Assembly: GCA_945907755.1 (NCBI GenBank) | Contig: CAMDTN010000003.1 | Coordinates: 1 to 64,000 of the forward strand | DNA length: 64,000 nucleotides | Source: Singulisphaera sp. GP187 | Lineage (GTDB): Bacteria; Planctomycetota; GCA-002687715 | Direction of reading: 5' to 3' | Part shown: positions 41,427-50,022 of the stretch, piece by piece | How the letters are laid out: every line of letters begins with the position of its first letter | How positions within the stretch are numbered: the stretch's first letter is position 1 | The notes under the pieces: model-generated | Database searches by the model: none | What the model was told of the DNA's origin: nothing | What the model saw: only the letters and a program-made list of their open reading frames with translations | Position numbers and translations under genes: made by a program

Positions 41427-42773
41427 CTAACGGTAGAAACTCTGCAGGGTTGCTCCCTGCGCCTGGAAGGACGAGACCAACTTCTCCAAGCCGGCGTACT
41501 TCATCACCATGCGTTCCTCGATCCGCGTCATGCGCTTTTCGAGGTCGCTGATGCGCGAGTCAATCGTCTTGATGCGCCTGGCGATTCCGTCCTTACGAGA
41601 GCTGAAGATCCCGTCCACGGGGTTCGTCATCTCGTCCACTGCCGTTTTTAGGCTCTTGGCGACTCCGCTTGAGGAGTCGGTAAACACATTCAAGACGCCT
41701 GCGAAATCTGCAGACAGTGCGGCGTCGAAGTCGCTGTCGTCGAGGGAGAGCTTGCCGTCAGTGCCGGTCTTGATGCCGACACTCGCGAGCGTGCGATAGC
41801 TCGAAGTGCCGCCCGAGGCGGTTTGCAGCGACATGCGCAGCCGGTTGTTGATGCCGCGCAGACCAGAGTCGCCGAAGAGAACGGCCTTGGATTGCCCCGA
41901 GGAATCCACGGCATTCTGCGGCGACATGACATCCACGATTGCGTTGTAGGCATCGATGAACTCTTTGGCCTTCTTCTTCACGCCGGCGTTATCTGGTGCC
42001 GCAGTGATGGTGGCTGTGCCTATTGTGCGCAAATCGAGTGTGAGCCCCTCGATGGCGTCGCTCACCGCGTTAGTGCCGCGCGACAACGACAGTCCATTGA
42101 CGGTGAAGATCGAGTTCTGCGCTGCTTGCAACACAGAGCCAGCTTGGTTCAGATTGAAGGCCGAGTTAGCCACAGTGAAGTTGGTCAAATCGAAAGTGAA
42201 ACTGCCGGCGGAACCGCTGGTATCGCTAGTTACCACCAAGCGATAGGGCGTGGCGCCAGTGCCCTCATTGATGATGGTTGCAGAGACTGGAGCCCCAGAG
42301 TCGTTGATGGCGTTGCGAATGTCTGCCAGCGTATTCTGCGGATTGCTGGATAAATCGATGTTGTAGGTCTGGCCGTTGGCGACGATGCCGAAACTTCCAG
42401 TGCCCATGTTGGTGACATTGGAGTCAGCAACACCGTTGGTGTTGCGGGTCATAGTCTGCGCCAATTGCGTCACATTGACAGCCCATGAACCGCTGGTGGC
42501 GTTGCCGCCCGCAGTCACTTTCACTTTGGCTTCGTCGGAGCTGCTCGCGCTGTAGCTGGCCATCTCGCCAACAGTGTCCATCTTGAGCAATGTCGTTTCG
42601 AGCGAATCGAGCTTGCCGTTCAGCTTGCTGAAGATTTCATTCTGTTGGTTGAGGCGCTGCTTGTGACTTTGCAGCCGCAAGATGGGAAGGCGTTCCACAT
42701 CCATCAACGCCGCGATGATCGCTTGCGAGTTCAATCCGCTTGCCATCCCGCCAATTGAGATTCCTGGTGCCAT
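41427..42773 (-). CDS. fliD: Flagellar filament cap protein FliD
   Basis: 448 residues. The N-terminal FliD domain (MAPGISIGGMASGLNSQAIIAALMDVERLPI) and a helical C-terminal region (KKKAKEFIDAYNAIVDVMSP and SSFQAQGATLQSFY at the end) frame a beta-rich middle. It caps the growing filament and helps flagellin monomers fold in. Length is normal. The ATG at 42773 is preceded by GGAG, which is part of a hairpin arm (see 42780-42827). The upstream terminator ends the flagellin mRNA, so fliD may have its own promoter or depend on readthrough. Confidence 0.93.
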   Translation of the reverse strand: MAPGISIGGMASGLNSQAIIAALMDVERLPILRLQSHKQRLNQQNEIFSKLNGKLDSLETTLLKMDTVGEMASYSASSSDEAKVKVTAGGNATSGSWAVNVTQLAQTMTRNTNGVADSNVTNMGTGSFGIVANGQTYNIDLSSNPQNTLADIRNAINDSGAPVSATIINEGTGATPYRLVVTSDTSGSAGSFTFDLTNFTVANSAFNLNQAGSVLQAAQNSIFTVNGLSLSRGTNAVSDAIEGLTLDLRTIGTATITAAPDNAGVKKKAKEFIDAYNAIVDVMSPQNAVDSSGQSKAVLFGDSGLRGINNRLRMSLQTASGGTSSYRTLASVGIKTGTDGKLSLDDSDFDAALSADFAGVLNVFTDSSSGVAKSLKTAVDEMTNPVDGIFSSRKDGIARRIKTIDSRISDLEKRMTRIEERMVMKYAGLEKLVSSFQAQGATLQSFYR

Positions 42774-42779
42774 AAGTTT

Positions 42780-42827
42780 GTTCTCCGCGCAGGTCTGAGT
42801 GCGGAATCCACTGCTTGCGCAGAGAAC
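42780..42827 (-). promoter_or_regulatory. Hairpin covering the fliD ribosome-binding site
   Basis: On the minus strand GTTCTCTGCGC (plus 42827-42817) pairs with GCGCGGAGAAC (plus 42790-42780), leaving one T-G wobble, with an inner AGTG/CACT stem. The 3' arm contains the GGAG that would serve as the fliD Shine-Dalgarno site. Such a structure could limit translation, for example as a CsrA-type target or as a brake on readthrough RNA. Confidence 0.5.
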
Positions 42828-42869
42828 TCCCAGCTCTCTTATCGGATTGCATGGGGCATTACCCGGCAG

Positions 42870-42909
42870 CAAAAAAGAGTACGCCCGGCAGGATCAAGTC
42901 CTGCCGGGC
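42870..42909 (-). terminator. Intrinsic terminator of the flagellin gene
   Basis: GCCCGGCAGGA (42883-42893) and TCCTGCCGGGC (42899-42909) form a perfect 11-bp stem with a 5-base loop. On the minus strand it is followed within a few bases by TTTTTT (plus 42871-42876). It lies 48 bases after the flagellin stop. Confidence 0.9.
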
Positions 42910-42956
42910 GCTGGTCCGGAAGCAGCCCGGACCGTTATCAATTCGGTTGCAGCGGA

Positions 42957-43787
42957 TCAGCCTTGCAGCAGCGCGAGCGCCGACTGGGGCTGAGAGTTGG
43001 CCTGGGCCAAGATTGAGATGGCTGCTTGCTGGATGATGGTGTTCCTGGTGAGCGCCGCGGTTTCCGCAGCCACATCCACATCGCGGATGCGGGATTCGGC
43101 GGCGGAAAGGTTTTCCACCGACACACCGAGGTTCGAGATCAACCCGAGGAGGCGGTTCTGCACCGCTCCGAGGTTGCCTCGGCCTTGGCTGACGCTGTTG
43201 ATCGCGCTGTCGATGGCCGCGATGGCGCTGGTGGCACTACCAGTCGAGCCGATGTCCAGCGCGGTGATTCCCAAAGTGGTGGTGGAGATCGAGGTCAGTG
43301 ACACGGTCAGCGTGTCGATGCCCGCGGTGGTGTCCGCCCCCACCTGAAGAGTCAGCGAAGCGACGCTGCCATCCAAGAGGTTGATGGTGTTGAAGTTCGT
43401 CGCGGAAGCCACGCGGTCGATCTCTTGGATCAGCGCAGCGAATTCCGCTTGAAGTGTGTCACGATCAGCCACGGACATAGTCCCGTTGTTGGCTTGAACC
43501 GCGAGTTCACGCATGCGGATGAGCATCGAATTGCTCTCCTGCATTGCGCCTTCCGCGGTCTGAACCAGCGAGATGCCGTCCTGTGCGTTGCGTGACGCCT
43601 GCTCCGTAGAGCGGATGCGCGCACGCAACCGTTCGGAGATGGCGAGACCGGCAGCATCATCGGCGGCAGTTGCCACGCGTTGACCCGTGCTTAGGCGACG
43701 GAAGCTCGTATTAAGAGCCTCTGTTGCACGGGACAAACTGCGCTGAGCATTCAGTGAAGAAACGTTTGTGTTGATCCTGAGACCCAT
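42957..43787 (-). CDS. fliC: Flagellin
   Basis: 276 residues, a short flagellin with only the conserved D0/D1 ends and almost no outer D2/D3. The N-terminus MGLRINTNVSSLNAQRSL and core RLSTGQRVATAADDAAGLAISE match, as does the C-terminal helical end (ENLSAAESRIRDVDVAAETAALTRNTI, then QPQSALALLQG). A good ribosome site GAGGAG lies before the ATG. It is followed by a strong terminator, then fliD and fliS. It is likely the main filament subunit or one of several. No recognisable sigma-28 or sigma-54 promoter was found upstream. Confidence 0.96.
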   Translation of the reverse strand: MGLRINTNVSSLNAQRSLSRATEALNTSFRRLSTGQRVATAADDAAGLAISERLRARIRSTEQASRNAQDGISLVQTAEGAMQESNSMLIRMRELAVQANNGTMSVADRDTLQAEFAALIQEIDRVASATNFNTINLLDGSVASLTLQVGADTTAGIDTLTVSLTSISTTTLGITALDIGSTGSATSAIAAIDSAINSVSQGRGNLGAVQNRLLGLISNLGVSVENLSAAESRIRDVDVAAETAALTRNTIIQQAAISILAQANSQPQSALALLQG

Positions 43788-44104
43788 GTCGAGTCCTCCT
43801 CAAGTATTCCTGGCGTCGCGGCCAATCCCGCAGCGCACAACGATGTTGTAGGCACTACCTCGTGGGACTTGAGTTGGACTGCGCGGACTTGAGCTTGGAC
43901 CCCGCGGACGGTGGTCGGGGCGAACGCGGGCCCATGGTGGTGGTGTGTTGGACCACCACAAGCGGCGGTGGGGAGTGTCGTCTAAATGGTCACCGAGCGA
44001 ATAGTTTTCAGGCAGGTGTACGTTTTGACGATACCTCCAGTGCACCAGATTGGTGCAACCGTCCACAGGGCCGACAGGTCCTGCAATCCGAGAGAGTCCA
44101 GCCA
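43788..44104. promoter_or_regulatory. Divergent control region between flagellin and activator genes
   Basis: 317 bases with no gene. Features: a direct repeat GGACTTGAG(C)TTGGAC at 43865-43879 and 43885-43900 (step about 20), an inverted repeat GTGGTGGT/ACCACCAC at 43937-43944 and 43952-43959, and a perfect palindrome TGCACCA-gat-TGGTGCA at 44041-44057, 48 bases before the activator start. They may be binding sites for the regulators encoded nearby. No -24/-12 sigma-54 box was found by eye. Confidence 0.5.
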
Positions 44105-45550
44105 ATGTCCATCCAGCAAACTGTTCTCATCGTTCATCCAGCGGGTGTGGCGCGCGCCGCGCTGGCCAGTGCTCTTCGGGCTGAGGGCCTGCGCGTGAGC
44201 GAAGCTGACGACTTGCTTGCCGCGGGCCGCATGCTGGCAGAGGAAGCGCCTGATGCTGTGGTGACAGAGCTGCGTCTTGCTGACGGTAGCGGCAGCGAAT
44301 TGGTGGCACGCGCGGCCATGCGTGAAGATGCGCCGGTGATCGTGGCCATCTCTGAAAAACCTGAGACCCGCGAGACGGTGATCGCATTGCGCAGCGGCGC
44401 CCTCGATGTCATTGAACGCCCTTGCTCACCTGAACGCGTGTTAGCGACACTGCAGCCGGCATTGCTTGAACGCGCTCGACGCCTGCAGCGCCGCCGTGCA
44501 GACGCACGCCCAGCCGCCGCCGCGCGCCCAGCCATTGTTGGCCAAAGCCCCGCGATCAAGGCGGTTACGGAGCAAGTCGCTCGTGCCGCTTCAGCCCCAG
44601 ACACAACAGTGCTCATTCAGGGTGAGTCCGGAACCGGCAAAGAACTCGTGGCCCGCGCGATCCACTTTGATGGACGCCGCGGCGAACGCCCGTTCATGGC
44701 AATCAACTGCGCCGCACTGAACGAGAGCCTCTTGGAATCGGAACTCTTCGGCTACGAGAAAGGCGCGTTCACAGGCGCCATTGTCACTGGGCGCAAGGGC
44801 CTGTTCGAAGCCGCCGAGGGTGGCACGATCTTTCTGGATGAGATCGGCGAAATGTCCGCGCCCTTGCAAGCCAAGCTGTTGCGCGTGCTGCAAGAGAACA
44901 GTTTCAAGCGTGTCGGCGGCACGCAGGATGTGAATGTCGATGTCCGCATCATCGCCGCCACGAATCGTGACCTCTGGGAAGAAGTGGCCTTGGGGCGCTT
45001 CCGCAAAGATCTCTACTTCCGCCTGAATGTGTTGCCCATCCGCGTGCCGACGCTGAGCGAACGCCGCTTAGATGTGGCCCCCATGGCGCAGCACTTCTTG
45101 GAACACTTCGCTCGCGCTTTGCGCAAGCCGGTGCAGGGCCTGTCTGCGGACGCGCTGCGCATGCTGCACGAGCACAGTTGGCCTGGGAATGTGCGCGAAC
45201 TCCGCAATGTGTGCGAGTACGCCGTCATCGTCTGCGATGGCACTTTGGTGGAGCCTCGCCACTTGGCGCTCACAGAACACCCGCAAACCCGCCGCCAGGA
45301 CAGCGCGCCTGCGGTCAGTGCGGAAGCGAGCAGCAGCAGTGCTGCCGCAGCAGCGTGCACGCTCACTGTGAAGGACCGTTCCATCCGCAGCATGGAAGTG
45401 GAACTGATCCGCATGGTGTTGGAAGAAACGCGTTTCAACATCGCGCGCACGGCCCGCGAGCTCGGCATCAACCGCAGCACGCTCTACAACAAGATGAAGG
45501 ACTACGGCTTGTGCCGCGAAGAGCGGCAGGAGCTGCGCGCCACCGTCTGA
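44105..45550 (+). CDS. Sigma-54-dependent activator with degenerate receiver (FleQ/FlrA-like)
   Basis: 481 residues. The receiver-like domain (1-115) has HP at 11-12 where active receivers have acidic residues, Glu55 in place of the phospho-accepting Asp, and Arg where the conserved Lys should be (DVIERP), so it should not be phosphorylated. The AAA+ domain (about 150-380) has Walker A from G173 (GESGTGKE), the sigma-54 contact motif G220AFTGA and FLDEIGE. A C-terminal helix-turn-helix ends at [21 protein letters not shown]. This makes it a likely early flagellar master activator. Start ATG 44105 gives the normal N-terminus; the open frame before it is upstream DNA. Confidence 0.85.
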   Translation: MSIQQTVLIVHPAGVARAALASALRAEGLRVSEADDLLAAGRMLAEEAPDAVVTELRLADGSGSELVARAAMREDAPVIVAISEKPETRETVIALRSGALDVIERPCSPERVLATLQPALLERARRLQRRRADARPAAAARPAIVGQSPAIKAVTEQVARAASAPDTTVLIQGESGTGKELVARAIHFDGRRGERPFMAINCAALNESLLESELFGYEKGAFTGAIVTGRKGLFEAAEGGTIFLDEIGEMSAPLQAKLLRVLQENSFKRVGGTQDVNVDVRIIAATNRDLWEEVALGRFRKDLYFRLNVLPIRVPTLSERRLDVAPMAQHFLEHFARALRKPVQGLSADALRMLHEHSWPGNVRELRNVCEYAVIVCDGTLVEPRHLALTEHPQTRRQDSAPAVSAEASSSSAAAAACTLTVKDRSIRSMEVELIRMVLEETRFNIARTARELGINRSTLYNKMKDYGLCREERQELRATV

Positions 45551-45681
45551 TACCGCGTCAAGGCTCGCGGCCGCAGATGTCTTGAGGCGCGGCAGGTGCG
45601 GCTATGTGTCGCACAATCGAACACAATCGAGTTAGGCCCGAGGATTGCATCAGGAAGAACTTGCCGGCACCAGCTGCCGGA

Positions 45682-46497
45682 ATGAACGCCATGGAAGAAA
45701 CCCCGACACCTGTTGAGCCAAAGCCTGCGCGTCGCATTTCTCGCCGCGGGTTGCTGTACATCGCCGCTGGTGCCGTTGTGGCCGTGGTGGTGGCGCTGGT
45801 TTCAGGCATCCCGTTTGGTGCAACCACGAGCGAATCCCCAGAAACGCCCGCAGCTCATACCGAAACCAACGCCGTGTTCCCACCCGTCATAGAAGCTGAA
45901 GCGCGCAAGCATGAGAGCGACGAACCCGCCGCGCCCGCACAGGCCGTTGCGCATGGCGAACCCGCTGCAGCGATCACGACGCAAGCCAAAGCCCGTGTTG
46001 CGCTTCCCGAAGTTGCTGCAACGGCAACGGAAAAATCGTGGGCAACGCAATTTGCCGCAGCCTTACGACTGGAAGCCAACCGCGAAGGCGACGAGGCTGC
46101 ACGGCGCTTGCGTGCGCTGGTAGCGAGCTTGCCTGCCGAAATCACGACGGTGCGCCGCATCGTTCTGCTCACTTTGGCTGCAGTGGAACGCCGCCAGGGC
46201 CGCGGTGCTGCGGCCGACAGCGTGTTAGCCGAAGCCGAGCGCGCTTCCACTGAGTTGGATGGCGCCGAGCTTCTGCGATTTGCTCGCGAATGCTTGGCCG
46301 TTGGGGCCCCCGCCGCAGCGCGCCGCGTGCTGGCGCGTTTTAGCCTTGCGTCCAGTGAGTGCGCCGATGGCGACCTCGCAGGATTGATCACCGTGTGTCG
46401 CCTGCAAGCAGAAGCCTGCGAAGCCGAATGGCGTCGTGTGTCTTCACCGGTGCCGCTGCCGGAAGCACTGCCCACCTTCCTCGGAGCCCGCAAATGA
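45682..46497 (+). CDS. Membrane-anchored protein of unknown function in flagellar operon
   Basis: 271 residues from the ATG at 45682 (45691 is also possible). A cytosolic basic N-terminus (RRISRRG) is followed by one membrane helix (about 25-43, LLYIAAGAVVAVVVALVSGI) and a long outside part that begins with a disordered Ala/Pro/Glu stretch and ends in helices (TVRRIVLLTLAAVERRQGRGAAADSVLAEAERA). It resembles a TPR-like anchored protein. The stop overlaps the next start (ATGA), so it is coupled to that gene and likely works with it. Confidence 0.6.
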   Translation: MNAMEETPTPVEPKPARRISRRGLLYIAAGAVVAVVVALVSGIPFGATTSESPETPAAHTETNAVFPPVIEAEARKHESDEPAAPAQAVAHGEPAAAITTQAKARVALPEVAATATEKSWATQFAAALRLEANREGDEAARRLRALVASLPAEITTVRRIVLLTLAAVERRQGRGAAADSVLAEAERASTELDGAELLRFARECLAVGAPAAARRVLARFSLASSECADGDLAGLITVCRLQAEACEAEWRRVSSPVPLPEALPTFLGARK

Positions 46498-47993
46498 GCC
46501 GCGCCGCGCTGTTGCTCGCTTGCGCGCTGTTTGGAAGCGCACTTATGGCTCAGCAACATGAGCTCACTTTGGAACGCCGTGGCAGCATCGCGTTTGTCAA
46601 TTGGCGCGCCGATGTGATCGCCCTGGAAGCCATCACCCAGCTTGCCAACGCAGGTGGGCTGACTCTGAAGATCCAACCCGAAGCCCTTGGTGTGTTGCAG
46701 TCGGAGTTGCTCGACTTGAATGTGCGCGGCGCACTTATCTCGGATTGCGCCCAGAGCATCGCTGCTGCGTGTGGCCTGGTGGCCGCAGTTCAATCCGGCG
46801 AGCTGAATGTGCAAGCAGTGCCGCAAGAGGGTGTGGCTGCTGAACGCCTGCGCCGTGCGGCGGTGGAATGGTATGGCCGCGCCGCGCTAGCAAACCCCCG
46901 CGCTGGACGCGAAGACGACACCGCATTCCGTGCTGCCATGCTGGAGTTTGATGGCGGTGCGTTGGAAAGCGCATTGGCTGGCTTTCGCGTGTTTGCCGAG
47001 GGCCACCGCGGCGCTCCGTTGTGTGCTCGTGCATGGCTGATGGCAGGCAGCGCCGCCTTTCTGCTGGAGCGCTACGCCGAAGCGCGCACTGCGCTGGAAC
47101 ACTTGGATGACACCACCCCTGACAACGCTCTCCTATCTGAAGGCGCTTTGCTGACGGCGCGCAGTTTCTTGGCCGAAGGCCGCAGTGCGGATGCGCTGCC
47201 GCGTTTGCGCCGCGCCGCCGACAAAGGCGCCCCGCGCATCAGTGCTCTTGCAAGCTTGCTGGAAGCGGAATTATCGTTGGCTGCTGGCGATGCCGTCGCC
47301 GCGCTGGACATCCTCGAACGCGTGGCGCGCCGTCTTGACCGCGCTGAACCAGACTTGGCGCAACGCATTCCGCTGTGGTCGGGCCGTGTGCTGTTGGCGT
47401 TGAATCAGCCTCGCGCTGCAGTGACGCAGTTGCAAACTGCGATGCTCACATGCGGTGAGAAGATCGACCGCGACGAAGCGGCGTTGGGCCTGATGCAGGC
47501 TTATCGCGCTTGTGGCGACAATGTTGCTGCGCTGTTGGCAGCGCGCGCGTTGTTAGGGATGGCCCCCGTAGGCGCCACGCTGCGCAATGCACTGGAACAA
47601 ATTGGTGGGTTGCAAGCGGAGCTCGGCTTGGCCGACGCCGCGGTGGCCACCTACGAACGCTTGTTGTCGGAATGCCCCGAAGGGGATGCGCTGGCGCAGC
47701 GCGCACTGTTGGGCTTGGCCCAAACCTTAGTGACCGAGCGTCGCTGGGACGAAGCGCGCGATCTATTCAGCGCTCTTGGGATGCGCAGCGATGTGGGCCA
47801 GCGGGCACTGCTGGAAGTGGCCCGTTGCGATGTGGCCATGGCCGCGCACGAACGCGCGCTGGGTGTGCTGCAACGCGTGAATGACCCAGTTCTTTCTGCA
47901 CCGGTTCGCGAGCTGCAGGCCAGAGCGCTAAGCGCTTTGGGCCGGCACCGCGAAGCGAGCGAAGTCCTGGGTGGACGCAAGGAGAAGCAATGA
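46494..47993 (+). CDS. Secreted protein with STN-like start and TPR array, flagellar operon
   Basis: 499 residues. The signal peptide (about 1-18, ALFGSALMAQ) is followed by a segment like secretin STN or short beta-domains (about 20-110, VNWRADVIALEAITQLANAGGLTLKIQ, LDLNVRGALISDCAQSIAAACGL). Then comes a long TPR region (about 140-495) with many helix pairs. It may bind an outer-membrane ring or sense assembly in the periplasm. Overlaps of 4 bases with both neighbours couple its translation to them. Confidence 0.6.
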   Translation: MSRAALLLACALFGSALMAQQHELTLERRGSIAFVNWRADVIALEAITQLANAGGLTLKIQPEALGVLQSELLDLNVRGALISDCAQSIAAACGLVAAVQSGELNVQAVPQEGVAAERLRRAAVEWYGRAALANPRAGREDDTAFRAAMLEFDGGALESALAGFRVFAEGHRGAPLCARAWLMAGSAAFLLERYAEARTALEHLDDTTPDNALLSEGALLTARSFLAEGRSADALPRLRRAADKGAPRISALASLLEAELSLAAGDAVAALDILERVARRLDRAEPDLAQRIPLWSGRVLLALNQPRAAVTQLQTAMLTCGEKIDRDEAALGLMQAYRACGDNVAALLAARALLGMAPVGATLRNALEQIGGLQAELGLADAAVATYERLLSECPEGDALAQRALLGLAQTLVTERRWDEARDLFSALGMRSDVGQRALLEVARCDVAMAAHERALGVLQRVNDPVLSAPVRELQARALSALGRHREASEVLGGRKEKQ

Positions 47994-48781
47994 AATCGCT
48001 GCTGTGCATGATGCTGGTGGCAGGCAGTGTGGTTGCTCAGCCGGGGCGCGCTCCGGACTTGTTGCCCACACTGCGCGAAGTGTTTGCCGACATCGGCACG
48101 CTGCTGGCCAGCGCCGATAGTGGGCGCGTCGGTGTCCTGAATGCGCGCCTCGCTGAATGTGGTGACGAGCTGCGCCTACTGGAAACCTTGGCTGACGCAT
48201 TGACGCGCGGCATCTTGGTGGACCTGCCTCAGGCACTGCGCGAAAAGGCCGACGCACCCTGCACGCCTACGAGTGTTGCGGAAGAAGAGCGCTTGCTGGA
48301 AGCGCTGCGCGCCGACGTGAAGTTGGCGGAATCGCGCCGTGTGCACCAAGGTGTGCCCGATGGCCTTTCGCGCGCTCGCAGCGGCACCGCTTTGGCGCGT
48401 GCTGCCGTTGGCGTGACGCTCGATATCCCGGTGCCGCCGGCTTTCATGTCTGGCACTTTGTCTGCAGTGGTGCATAGCCCAGACCCCGAGGCTCTCGGTC
48501 GCGCACTGTACATGTCCAAAGATTGGGCCGGTGCCATGAACGCATTCAACTTGGTGGTTGCAGAGAAGCGCACAGCAGAAGTGAACTGCATGATGGCCCG
48601 TTGCTTGGAGCGCCTCGAGCGTTGGGACGAAGCCAAGGCGCTCTACGAAAAGTCAGCTGCTGCGGAACCCAAAGGCCCGTGGGGCGATCTTGCGCGCTGG
48701 ATGCTGCGCTTTGGTGGCCAGAAGAGCACTGTGCGTTCGGCGCTCGCGCCGGCACTGCCTGCCACGGGAGGTGCGAAGTGA
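47990..48781 (+). CDS. Secreted TPR-like protein in flagellar operon
   Basis: 263 residues. A signal peptide (MKSLLCMMLVAGSVVAQ) is followed by a helical chain; the end has a TPR pair (ALYMSKDWAGAMNAFNLVVAEKRTAEVNCMMARCLERLERWDEAKALYEKSAA). It starts in a 4-base overlap with the previous gene and its stop shares one base with the kinase start (TGATG). No family was recognised. Secretion and place suggest a periplasmic partner of the histidine kinase pathway or of the basal body, but this is inference. Confidence 0.6.
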   Translation: MKSLLCMMLVAGSVVAQPGRAPDLLPTLREVFADIGTLLASADSGRVGVLNARLAECGDELRLLETLADALTRGILVDLPQALREKADAPCTPTSVAEEERLLEALRADVKLAESRRVHQGVPDGLSRARSGTALARAAVGVTLDIPVPPAFMSGTLSAVVHSPDPEALGRALYMSKDWAGAMNAFNLVVAEKRTAEVNCMMARCLERLERWDEAKALYEKSAAAEPKGPWGDLARWMLRFGGQKSTVRSALAPALPATGGAK

Positions 48782-50022
48782 TGAGCACAGGGGGAACCGC
48801 GGTGCGCGAGGAAAGCCTGCAGGAACTGGAAACTGGCTTCCGCGCCTTTTCCGAAGCGGCGCGCAGTTTGGAGAATGTCTACGCACGCTTGGAATCCAGT
48901 TCGCGAGGCGTGGATCGCAGTCTGAAGGACGCAAACCGTCACTTGGTGGAACAAGTTGCCGGGTTGGACCACGAGAACGCCGAACTGGGCGCGATCTTCA
49001 ATGGCATTCCTTGCGGTGTGGTTGCATGCGACGCTGGCATGAGCGTGCAACGCTTGAACCGCGCAGCCGAACGCATGTTAGGGCGCGACATTGCCGAGCT
49101 GGTGGGCCGCGATGCGCGTTCGTTCCGTGGACGTGATGGCGCTGCCATCTTGCTGCTGGGCCGCGAGCCTCTGTGCGTGCGCACCGAACAGGAGCGCACC
49201 GTGACATGCCTCGATGGCTCACAGCGCACGCTGGTGGGCACGGTGGAAGAACTGCCCACCGGCGGTTGGATCGAAATCTTGAGCGACCGTACCGAAGTGC
49301 GCCACTTGCGTTCGCAGGTGACCCGCTTGGACACCTTGGCCGCCATGGGTGAAATGGCCGCGGGCATCGCGCATGAAATCCGCAATCCGCTCAGCGCTGT
49401 GCAGGGCTTTGCCGCGCTGATGCAGCGTCAGTTGGACGAAGGCACACCCGCACGCGAATTGCTGCACCGCTACTGCGACCGCATCCGCCGCGGCACCAGC
49501 GAAGTGGACGGCATCATTGCCAACCTGCTGCTGTGGGCGCGTCCTGGCTCTGGTCACCCCGAGCAGATCGAATTGGCCGGCCTGCTGGAGCAAGTGCGTT
49601 TGGATGCGCAGGAATTGCTGCGCACCACGGGCTCTGCTGTGGTTGTTGGTGTGACATTGCCCGCCCGCGGGCTGGTGGTGCACGCCGATCGATTGCGCCT
49701 GAAGTTGGCGCTGAACAATTTGGTGCGCAACGCCATGGAAGCTGCGGGCACACATGGTTGCGTTGCAATCTCTGTGCGCAGCAGCGCGGCGCGCGTGTTG
49801 GTGCAGGTTGATGACAACGGCCCTGGCATCGCGCCAGAAATGCGCGCACGCTTGTTCCGCCCGTTCTCTACCGGCAAGGCCGGCGGCACCGGGCTGGGCT
49901 TGGCGCTGGCACGGCGTTTCGTGGAAGTGGATGGCGGCGAGATCACCGCTGGTAGCGCACCGCTCGGCGGCGCCCGTTTCGAAGTGATGTTGCCTCTGGT
50001 GGCATGCGCGGGGGCTGCATGA
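48781..50022 (+). CDS. Soluble PAS-type sensor histidine kinase (FlrB/FlgS-like)
   Basis: 413 residues without a membrane helix, so cytosolic. A coiled N-terminal part (1-70) is followed by a PAS-like domain (about 72-180, AIFNGIPCGVVACDAGMSVQRLNRAAERMLGR) and the HisKA box with H198 in AAGIAHEIRNPLSAVQG. The ATPase domain has N box LNNLVRNAMEAAG and G boxes DDNGPGIAPEM and GGTGLGLALARRF. Its stop overlaps the start of the NtrC-type regulator. The pair matches FlrB-FlrC or FlgS-FlgR, which control hook-basal-body genes with sigma-54. Confidence 0.88.
   Translation: MSTGGTAVREESLQELETGFRAFSEAARSLENVYARLESSSRGVDRSLKDANRHLVEQVAGLDHENAELGAIFNGIPCGVVACDAGMSVQRLNRAAERMLGRDIAELVGRDARSFRGRDGAAILLLGREPLCVRTEQERTVTCLDGSQRTLVGTVEELPTGGWIEILSDRTEVRHLRSQVTRLDTLAAMGEMAAGIAHEIRNPLSAVQGFAALMQRQLDEGTPARELLHRYCDRIRRGTSEVDGIIANLLLWARPGSGHPEQIELAGLLEQVRLDAQELLRTTGSAVVVGVTLPARGLVVHADRLRLKLALNNLVRNAMEAAGTHGCVAISVRSSAARVLVQVDDNGPGIAPEMRARLFRPFSTGKAGGTGLGLALARRFVEVDGGEITAGSAPLGGARFEVMLPLVACAGAA

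Noticed and set aside
43788..44104. Sigma-54 (-24/-12) or sigma-28 promoter for flagellin or activator
   Set aside because: Possible pieces such as TAAATGG...GCGAATAG do not keep the usual spacing, and no TGGCAC-N5-TTGC was found by eye.
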